Source: UBA4582 sp964228885
GTDB lineage: Bacteria; Pseudomonadota; Gammaproteobacteria; Pseudomonadales; Azotimanducaceae
Direction: 5' to 3'
DNA: 64,000 nt
Assembly (NCBI GenBank): GCA_964228885.1
Contig: CAXRCG010000064.1
Location: 1-64,000 of the forward strand
Part shown: positions 27,236-33,865 of the stretch, in pieces
Position numbering within the stretch: position 1 is the stretch's first letter
Layout of the letters: each line of letters begins with the position of its first letter
Notes under the pieces: generated by a model
The model's database searches: none
Seen by the model: the letters and a program-made list of their open reading frames with translations, nothing else
What the model was told of the DNA's origin: nothing
Translations under genes and position numbers: made by a program

Positions 27236-28267
27236 TTAGCCGATTGACTTGTGCCCAAAGAGGTAATGCCCGACATACCATTCCCGTCCATGGTCGTATG
27301 CGAACAGCTCTTCACAGGCCATGAAGAACATGCGCCAGCGGTTGATTAGAATAGTGGCGTCAGTTGGATCATCGCTGTTTTCGAAAACCTCTCGAACCTG
27401 ATCAATGTGCTCGTCCATATGACTCAGCCAAGCCCTGGAAGTCTTCGCGTAGTGCTTCCCGTTCACCGCCCAACGATCTTGTAGCGAGAGAGGAGACTTT
27501 ATTTGTGTGGGCAGATCCCAGCTGGGCATCAACCCACCCGTAAAAAAGTGCCGCGCCATCCAGTCCGCTTTGCCGTCATCTTGAAAAAAGTAGGGCATGG
27601 TTTTATGGCAGAAGATATGAAACCACAGCTTGCCGGATGGCCTAAGCCAGGTCGCGATGCGTTCAAATAACATTTCATAATTACGCATATGTTCAAACAT
27701 CTCGATGGAGAGCACCCTGTCAAAGGTCTCGTCTGTTGCGAAATCGTTCATGTCGCAAGTAACGACGTTGATGTTCTTAATGCCTTGTTCAGCTGCTTTG
27801 CGATCAATGTAGATTTTTTGGGTCGTAGAATTACTGACCGCTGTCACCTTTGCATTTGGGTAGTGCTTTCCTAACCAGAGCGTTAAGGATCCCCAACCGC
27901 AACCGAGCTCTAAAATTTCCATGCCATCTTCTATCTCTGCGCGCTCGCAGCTGACAGAGAGCATGCTCTCCTCTGCAACGGATAGATTATTTACATTCGT
28001 TTCGAATAGACAGCAGCTATATTTTTTGTGCTCTCCAAGCGTAAAGTCGTAAAACTCGGTTGGCACTTCGTAGTGCTGATCGTTTGCGTCTTCAGTGTTA
28101 AGTGCGAGTGGGCTTGCCGACATCGACTTAATCAACTCCTTTAGGCGACCTTCTACGCTAAAATTTTTCCTTTCTTTTGCAAGTCTTTGGCCGAGTATTC
28201 GGCGGATACCGAACCGCGTCAGAACATCTGGCACATAGCCTTTCTCAACTAGATCGATAATACCCAT
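27236..28267 (-). CDS. CFA-synthase-family SAM-dependent methyltransferase (second copy)
   Basis: A protein of 343 residues starting at ATG 28267, nine bases beyond the stop of the preceding cfa-like gene and after AGGACC; a longer frame to 28444 would run deep into that gene and is rejected. It has the Mycolic_acid/CFA synthase fold: HYEVPTEFYDFTLG near the start, SAM-binding ILELGCGWGSLTLWLGKHYP, and FDRVLSIEMFEHMRNYE. It belongs to the branch that resembles coclaurine N-methyltransferase-like proteins rather than true CFA synthases. It is last in the lipid operon, so it probably methylates a fatty acyl chain or a product of the CFA-like enzyme. Confidence 0.85.
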   Translation of the reverse strand: MGIIDLVEKGYVPDVLTRFGIRRILGQRLAKERKNFSVEGRLKELIKSMSASPLALNTEDANDQHYEVPTEFYDFTLGEHKKYSCCLFETNVNNLSVAEESMLSVSCERAEIEDGMEILELGCGWGSLTLWLGKHYPNAKVTAVSNSTTQKIYIDRKAAEQGIKNINVVTCDMNDFATDETFDRVLSIEMFEHMRNYEMLFERIATWLRPSGKLWFHIFCHKTMPYFFQDDGKADWMARHFFTGGLMPSWDLPTQIKSPLSLQDRWAVNGKHYAKTSRAWLSHMDEHIDQVREVFENSDDPTDATILINRWRMFFMACEELFAYDHGREWYVGHYLFGHKSIG

Positions 28268-28275
28268 GCTAGGTC

Positions 28276-29514
28276 CTATTTTGCGTAAGTCGGTTTTGTG
28301 AATTCTGCCTGAACGCAGCCAATGGATTTTTCTTCGAAGCCACCCTCGCAATAACACAGATAATATTCCCACATGCGCAGGAATCGGTTGTCGTATCCGA
28401 GTTGCTTGATTTGTTCGACGTTTAGATAGAATTTTTCGCGCCATTTGCGCATTGTGGTTGCATAATGCTCGGTGATGTCCTCGAGCCCTGTCATGCGCAG
28501 GTCGGTTTCATTAGTTGCTGTGTTGGTAAGCGCAGTCACCGAGGGTAATGCGCCACCAGGAAAGATGTAACGTTGAATGAAATCGACGTTACGCTTCGAG
28601 AATTCGTATCGTTGATCTGCGATTGTAATGGCTTGAATGAGCATTTTCCCCGCTGGCTTTAGCAAAGAAGCACATTTCTCGAAGTAGTTGCCAAGGTAGG
28701 CAAGACCTACCGCTTCTATCATTTCAATCGAAACCAACTTGTCGTATTGGCCGGTGAGGAGGCGATAATCTTTCTTAACAATTTCAATTCGGTCCTGCAT
28801 TCCTGCGTCTTTTATCCTTTGACAGGCTAACTGATATTGCTCCTCACTAATCGTCGTTGTAGTGATTTTACAGTTGTAGTTTCTCGCGGCATGCAGAGCA
28901 AATGAGCCCCAGCCAGTACCAATTTCAACAACGTGATCTGATTCACTCAGCGCGAGTTTCTGACAAATCCTATCTAGCTTGGCAGTTGACGCTTGTTGCA
29001 TTGTCGAGTCAGATTGCTCAAAAAAGCCAGCTGAGTATGTCATCGTCGGATCAAGAAAATTTTCAAATAGTTTGTTACCAAGATCGTAGTGCGCTGCGAT
29101 GTTCTTCTTGGACCCATGAATCGAATCTTGATTCATCAGATGGAGTAACTTGTAGAGCGGCTTTTTATAGGCAGCGTTACCCAGTCCGGCTAGCACAGGG
29201 GTATTGCGGAGTAAGACTTGTATAAGCGATGTCAGTTGATCGCAGGTCCACAATCCTTGCATGTATGCCTCAGAGGCACCCACTGCTCCGCCCGCAGCGA
29301 GCGTGGTATAAAACCGGTCATCATGCACTTCCACCGTGGTTGAAAGCTCATCGCTATTTCCGCATTGCAGCGTAAAATCGCCATCGATAAAGGTAATACT
29401 GCCGTGTTTAAGTTTACTAAAGTTAGCGTAAAACTTCTTCTTAATGAGTGTGATCAACCAGCCATCTTTACGTCTAACTGATTCTGGTAAGTGATCAAGC
29501 GTGAGCGTTTTCAT
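28276..29514 (-). CDS. cyclopropane-fatty-acyl-phospholipid synthase family protein
   Basis: A protein of 412 residues that transfers a methyl group from SAM to the double bond of phospholipid acyl chains. It has an N-terminal lipid-binding region (1-120), then HYDLGNKLFENFLDPTMTYSAGFFEQ, the SAM-binding VVEIGTGWGSFALHAA, KLVSIEMIEAVG with the catalytic-site glutamate, and FIQRYIFPGGALPS. All are CFA synthase signatures. The ATG overlaps the DUF1365 stop as ATGA. The order flavoprotein, DUF1365, cfa is a widespread conserved cluster, often under ChrR/sigma-E control in light or singlet-oxygen response; no such promoter was confirmed here. Confidence 0.92.
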   Translation of the reverse strand: MKTLTLDHLPESVRRKDGWLITLIKKKFYANFSKLKHGSITFIDGDFTLQCGNSDELSTTVEVHDDRFYTTLAAGGAVGASEAYMQGLWTCDQLTSLIQVLLRNTPVLAGLGNAAYKKPLYKLLHLMNQDSIHGSKKNIAAHYDLGNKLFENFLDPTMTYSAGFFEQSDSTMQQASTAKLDRICQKLALSESDHVVEIGTGWGSFALHAARNYNCKITTTTISEEQYQLACQRIKDAGMQDRIEIVKKDYRLLTGQYDKLVSIEMIEAVGLAYLGNYFEKCASLLKPAGKMLIQAITIADQRYEFSKRNVDFIQRYIFPGGALPSVTALTNTATNETDLRMTGLEDITEHYATTMRKWREKFYLNVEQIKQLGYDNRFLRMWEYYLCYCEGGFEEKSIGCVQAEFTKPTYAK

Positions 29515-30269
29515 TCGCTGTGTTCCTGCCGTTTTATTTTATTCGGGTGACCGTAGAATGGTATTTTTTTCAACCACAAAATTGCAGCTTGAAAGTAGAT
29601 GGCGCTGATTGTGAGAAACGCCTGGCCAATCTGGCGACGGGTGCTACGAGCGAGGGTGTCAGCGTTAATGGGTTGCTTGACCATTGACATACTTGCTGTA
29701 AAAAATGGTTCCGAACATCTGCTTACCTTGATCAACACGTTCATTAGATCACTTGGATCACTGATAGCCCATTCATAGGTAGTATCCATGGGCATAAACG
29801 GTGAAACATGAAAATTTTTTTGAGTCGGATTAATGAACTCGGGACCTTCCAACAAGTAGGCGTGACGTTCGTCCCAAGGTGTATTATGCACCTCTGCCAG
29901 GACATATTTGAGCTCTCTTGGCCCACCTTCTTCGGCGTGATAACAATAAAAGAGGCTAATGGGATTCATGCAATGACCCAACCTTCTTGGCGTCGTCAGC
30001 AGGTAAGCGGCGCCATTAAATGTATCGCCGCCTAAGTCTTTAATGGTTTTCTTCACCTGCTCTGTGAGCGACAGCTCCCCCGGAAGATAATCCTGGCGTT
30101 TAAAACTGATGAAGTTGAAGCGTCCCACAGACCAAAATGAGGATTGAGAGAAGACGGTTTCTATCTCTGAAAGTTTGAGAAACAGATAATCCAGCCGGTA
30201 TTGGAATGTGTGGACGTTCGGTTTGAACCTTTTGTGAAAAATCGTGCCTTCATAGATGCAGGATTTCAC
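29511..30269 (-). CDS. DUF1365 family protein
   Basis: A protein of 252 residues. GTG at 30269 was chosen: AGGAG precedes it at seven bases and it forms a GTGA overlap with the upstream stop, whereas the frame is open to 30293. DUF1365 motifs are seen: GTIFHKRFKPNVHTFQYRLDYLFL, the mid-protein GHCMNPISLFYCY, and VAEVHNTPWDERHAYLL followed by KNFHVSPFMPMD. The function is unknown; it always travels with the neighbouring flavoprotein and CFA-type methyltransferase and is presumed to act in fatty-acyl modification. Confidence 0.9.
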   Translation of the reverse strand: MKSCIYEGTIFHKRFKPNVHTFQYRLDYLFLKLSEIETVFSQSSFWSVGRFNFISFKRQDYLPGELSLTEQVKKTIKDLGGDTFNGAAYLLTTPRRLGHCMNPISLFYCYHAEEGGPRELKYVLAEVHNTPWDERHAYLLEGPEFINPTQKNFHVSPFMPMDTTYEWAISDPSDLMNVLIKVSRCSEPFFTASMSMVKQPINADTLARSTRRQIGQAFLTISAIYFQAAILWLKKIPFYGHPNKIKRQEHSE

Positions 30270-31498
30270 CAACTCACTCCTAATTCCTGACACACACGCA
30301 GCGCGCTCTTCACGCCATCCTCATGAAAGCCATAATGCCAATAAGCGCCGCAATAGTGGGTGCGGTTTTGTGCAGAAATTTCTCCATGACGGTCTTGTGC
30401 CTTGACCATTTGAGCATCATAAAATGGGTGAGAATACTCAACTGTGTTAATGATCGCATCGGGTCGTATATCAGGGTCATTCAGCGTTACAAGCACCTGT
30501 GTACGAGTCGGTATGTGTTGCAGGATATTCATATTATAAGTCAAGCGTGCCTGGTCTGCTGTTTTATTTCGAGGAATTGCGTAGTTCCAACTTGCCCAGG
30601 CTTTGGGCCGACGCGGTAGACGAGACCTATCGGTGTGCAGATAAGCCGTATTTCTCGAAAAACGTATTGCGCTGAGAATCTGTTGCTCCTCGAGAGAGGG
30701 CTCTGCCAGTAATTGAAGCGCTTCATCACTATGGCAAGCCAATATAACCTGATCAAACGCTTCATTTTTTTTCTCGGTCTCTATCACTACCTCAGAGGCA
30801 CTACGAACAATATTTTTGGCCCCTGCAGAGAGCCGTATGTCTTGGAGGTGCGGCTGCATAGCTTTGATATATTGATTTGAGCCCCCCTTAACAACAAACC
30901 ACTGGGGACGATTTTTCAGATCAACGAGACCATGGTTGATAAAAAACTTTATTAGAGACCGAATGGGAAACTGGCCAATCGCTTCGTCGCCGGTGGACCA
31001 GATTGCGGCGGCCATTGGATAAAGGTATCGAGATGCAAATATCTTGCTGAACCCATGCTCAGTAATAAATTCATCGAGGCTCTTCTCGCCCGGATCGATA
31101 GTTTTCGCCATTTTGTTGAAACGCAAGATGTCTCGAATCATGAGCCAGAACGAAGGCCGAAATAGATTTTTTCGTTGCGCGAATAAACTGTCAAGATTGT
31201 GGCCGTTGTACTCCATATCCGCTGCCTCATCCCTGAGCGAGAAGCTCATCTCTGTAGGCACGCCAGCGCAACCTAGCTCCTTCAGCAACTTGATAAAATT
31301 TGGATAAGTCCGGTCGTTGTAAACGATAAAGCCGGTATCAACTATGGTCGATAAATTATCTATTTCTATCTTATGGGTGTGCGTATGCCCCCCAAGATAA
31401 TCGTTCTTCTCAAAAAGCGTAATTTCATGCTCATTACGCAGCAGATAGGCGCAAGTCAGACCGGAGATCCCGCCTCCCACTACAGCAACCTTAGCCAT
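30266..31498 (-). CDS. FAD-dependent amine-oxidase-like protein (COG2907)
   Basis: A protein of 410 residues with an N-terminal Rossmann FAD site (VAVVGGGISGLTCAYLLR, then the EKNDYLGGHTHT segment typical of amine-oxidase/phytoene-desaturase-like flavoproteins). The C-terminus has FCGAYWHYGFHEDGVKSA-like sequence (here HYCGAYWHYGFHEDG), which covers the FAD pyrophosphate. It is the first gene of the four-gene lipid operon, with 383 bp of upstream region separating it from a divergent gene. Its role is probably oxidation or desaturation of acyl chains, inferred from cluster partners. Confidence 0.9.
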   Translation of the reverse strand: MAKVAVVGGGISGLTCAYLLRNEHEITLFEKNDYLGGHTHTHKIEIDNLSTIVDTGFIVYNDRTYPNFIKLLKELGCAGVPTEMSFSLRDEAADMEYNGHNLDSLFAQRKNLFRPSFWLMIRDILRFNKMAKTIDPGEKSLDEFITEHGFSKIFASRYLYPMAAAIWSTGDEAIGQFPIRSLIKFFINHGLVDLKNRPQWFVVKGGSNQYIKAMQPHLQDIRLSAGAKNIVRSASEVVIETEKKNEAFDQVILACHSDEALQLLAEPSLEEQQILSAIRFSRNTAYLHTDRSRLPRRPKAWASWNYAIPRNKTADQARLTYNMNILQHIPTRTQVLVTLNDPDIRPDAIINTVEYSHPFYDAQMVKAQDRHGEISAQNRTHYCGAYWHYGFHEDGVKSALRVCQELGVSW

Positions 31499-31657
31499 CT
31501 TGTATTGACATCCTGTTCATAATTAACCTTTCTTACGCCTTCATCCGACAATATATCGTCGCGAGCGCGCAGATAGACCTGTCGATTTTATGCTTTTTAA
31601 ACTGTCGCTTTATGTCGCTGAGAGCTGTCAGAGAGGTACGAATTTTAAACTGCATTT

Positions 31658-31744
31658 ATGTTCGATTACAAAAGTATCTTAATCGGTTTTCTGCGACAAG
31701 AAGTAAGTGAAGTCGCTTCTCAATCAAGGATGGTCGATGTCTGA
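31658..31744 (+). repeat. short coding-like repeat, copy A
   Basis: An ATG-started frame of 28 codons (MFDYKSILIGFLRQEVSEV then SQSRMVDV and stop). Bases 31667-31760 align without gaps to 33316-33409 at about two thirds identity, and the reading frame is shared with that copy. No Shine-Dalgarno sequence lies close to the ATG (GAGGT is about 20 bases away). It could be a small peptide gene or the relic of one. It lies between the divergent lipid operon and a small membrane protein gene. Confidence 0.35.
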
Positions 31745-31899
31745 ATGGCCAATCATCCAGTGTATTTCAGACGCAGCAGAGCACCAACCGCAAAAGGCTC
31801 AAGCACTACTGATTTTTCGTTAAATAGATCCAAGAAAAATGCGACGTCAACTTCCATTTAACATATACTCGCGGACTTTTATTGTTTGTAGGGAAGAAC

Positions 31900-32448
31900 G
31901 TGAATATCTTAAAGATCGCACTACAGATAGTTGGCTTGCTTATCCTTCTTGGTATGGTCGCCATCGCAACACTACGTTTTCAGCGCAGCGGTAGTGACGG
32001 CGCAACAATTGTATTCCCTGGAGGGGAGATGGTTGCGGGAGAATTACACGAGGGTGCCGAGCCCGACTGGAGTTTCACTGATGAAATTTTCACCGTCGAG
32101 TTACAGCTCAATGATCCCATGGCGACACGGCGTATCTTCATCACGGAGAGCGAAGGCAAGATTTATGTGGGATCTGATTACATGAAGTCTCTGCTAGGTC
32201 GGATTTGGAAAGAGTGGGCTTTCGAAGTTGACAAAGGCAACGACGAGGGCGTTTTACGTGTTAACAATGTCCGCTACCCTCGGCAGCTGGTGCGCATTAA
32301 ACAGGGCGATGTACTTGATGGCATCGCCGCGAAATCGCTCGCAAAATACCGCGGTATAGAAACCCCGGTATCCGCCGAAGCCATCGCCGCTGAGCGCAAG
32401 AGAATCGAAGATGGCATCATTTGGATCTTCGAACTCGCCCCACGCTAA
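31900..32448 (+). CDS. single-pass membrane protein of unknown function
   Basis: A protein of 182 residues. GTG at 31900 is chosen because AGGGAAG precedes it and the protein then opens directly with a membrane helix (about 3-26: ILKIALQIVGLLILLGMV); the frame is open to a TTG at 31882. The periplasmic part of about 155 residues is mixed alpha/beta with no recognised domain (EIFTVELQLNDPMATRRIFI, KIYVGSDYMKSLLGRIWKEW). It is followed 18 bases later by a 44-residue membrane protein gene, suggesting a two-gene operon. No function can be given. Confidence 0.75.
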   Translation: MNILKIALQIVGLLILLGMVAIATLRFQRSGSDGATIVFPGGEMVAGELHEGAEPDWSFTDEIFTVELQLNDPMATRRIFITESEGKIYVGSDYMKSLLGRIWKEWAFEVDKGNDEGVLRVNNVRYPRQLVRIKQGDVLDGIAAKSLAKYRGIETPVSAEAIAAERKRIEDGIIWIFELAPR

Positions 32449-32466
32449 GACTAAAGGAAACGCACC

Positions 32467-32601
32467 ATGAAATTACGAAACTATCTTATTCTTTGCGCTG
32501 CTGGATCATTACTCACTGTGCTCACCTTAATATTAGTGCCCAGTGTCGGAGTAGCCATAGAAGGTTTACTGATTGCTTTTCTTTCGACCAATGCAAATTA
32601 G
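32467..32601 (+). CDS. 44-residue small membrane protein
   Basis: ATG at 32467 follows AAAGGAAA and opens a 44-residue frame whose translation begins MKLRNYLILCAAGSLLTVL and ends LIAFLSTNAN. It is almost wholly hydrophobic, with one or two membrane helices, and two basic residues at the N-terminus (K2, R4) set an inward-positive orientation. It lies 18 bases after the unknown membrane protein gene and is probably co-transcribed. It is too short to assign to a family. Confidence 0.55.
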   Translation: MKLRNYLILCAAGSLLTVLTLILVPSVGVAIEGLLIAFLSTNAN

Positions 32602-32705
32602 TGAAACCTAAACGTGATCAAACGAGATGACCGGTTCTTAGTTTCGCCATCGTCGTCCTTGCTCGTTAGGGCTCACACTTCAGCGCGTATTGAAGAAGTA
32701 ATAAA

Positions 32706-33134
32706 TTACTTAGGATAAAAACGCATCTCTACCGTATCGTCCTTTACATTCATTGTAGTGATACAGAGGTACTGGTTTCCGTCACTCACATCATCGAGTG
32801 AATAGAAAGAATAAACATGTCCTTTCCTGCTCCAAACCCCTTGTCTCGAAGCACTCACTCTTAAGCCATCATTATTTATCGCAACAGCTCTTCCTTGAAA
32901 AGATCCCTGGTCCGGAGAATTGGGATTACTTAATTTCACATTATAGGTTAACCATGTCTTTCCATATTTCTCATTATCAGAAACCACATCTATTACGCCA
33001 CCTGAATCAGTCAACGAGGTTGCGCTTATTTTTCCAGATAGGTTAATCCTTTCCCCAGTTACGTCAAAACCATAAGTCGCGGATGAGCTCAAAATCATTA
33101 CGAGCGCAAATATTTTTTTGTAGGTATGTTTCAT
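32706..33134 (-). CDS. small secreted protein of unknown function
   Basis: A protein of 142 residues with a Sec signal peptide (MKHTYKKIFALVMILSSSATYG, cleavage near residue 22). The mature part (about 120 residues) is beta-rich and contains one cysteine (YLCITTMN). No known domain was recognised. It is convergent with the small membrane protein gene and stands alone. The 33135-33309 leader is AT-rich and shows nothing else. Confidence 0.7.
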   Translation of the reverse strand: MKHTYKKIFALVMILSSSATYGFDVTGERINLSGKISATSLTDSGGVIDVVSDNEKYGKTWLTYNVKLSNPNSPDQGSFQGRAVAINNDGLRVSASRQGVWSRKGHVYSFYSLDDVSDGNQYLCITTMNVKDDTVEMRFYPK

Positions 33135-33309
33135 CGTACTAATATCCTCATTGTTGGTAGGCCAAAATAGAACGAATTTACTTTAAAAGTAAACCAAAAA
33201 CTCAAATTTCGTCTGAGCGTGGTTGATCTCATCCGATGCTGAATGATTTCCAGAGTAGCGGTACTTTCTCGCTTAGTTGCCAACAATAGAAACTTGACGC
33301 CGCACTTGT

Positions 33310-33393
33310 GTGGCTTTCAAAAGTATTGTGGTTGGTCTTTTACGAGAAGCAGACAGTGCTGTTAATTTTAGATAAGGGATGGCCAATGTTTGA
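33310..33393 (+). repeat. short coding-like repeat, copy B
   Basis: A diverged copy of the element at 31658-31744. The frame starts GTG GCT and reads MAFKSIVVGLLREADSAVN before a TAA at 33373-33375, where copy A has TCA; similarity continues past this stop to a shared TGA (33391-33393). Conservation of KSI, G, LLR/FLR, S and V between the copies indicates former coding. Copy B therefore looks like a broken paralogue. Confidence 0.35.
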
Positions 33394-33665
33394 ATAGTCA
33401 ACCGTCTACCGTGTTGAAGGCGTCTGGTTTGATCACTGCAAAAATATGATTTCGCGCATACTTAATTTGGCGATTTATTCACAAATGTTTTTTGTCGTGG
33501 CTAGGCCGAATTGTGACCGAAAACGCCGCGGTCAATTTTGCTACCTGGGGCGTAAATATTTCGTCTAAAGACTTGGGCCAAGTGTCCGGCAGACATCCAG
33601 CTAATTGATACTACAACCAGTCGTGACTTTTTCTAACCCTTCTTGTTCAAGTAATCATGAACTAA

Positions 33666-33795
33666 GCAAGTTAAGTGCAGGAAAGGAAGACTTATATCGA
33701 AGGGCGTATTTACAAGTGCTTAGCCGGGTAAGCCGCTAGTAATACACCCAATAAATTAACGCTTAACTTGCGTATTATTGGTTCCTCGATATAAG
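33666..33795. repeat. interleaved inverted repeats downstream of protease gene
   Basis: GCAAGTTAAG (33666-33675) pairs with CTTAACTTGC (33762-33771), and CTTATATCGA (33691-33700) pairs with TCGATATAAG (33786-33795). The order is a-b-a'-b', so both stems together would form a pseudoknot. A third pair, CCAATAA/TTATTGG, lies within the same stretch (33748-33754, 33775-33781). The region is the 3' side of the subtilase gene (stop at 33866, minus strand). Nothing else was seen in 33394-33865. Confidence 0.5.
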
Positions 33796-33865
33796 CCGCC
33801 ATATTGGCGTGTTTTCTTTCATTATCGTTCAAACACTGCCGCCATTGGACAAACCGATCCTTCGT

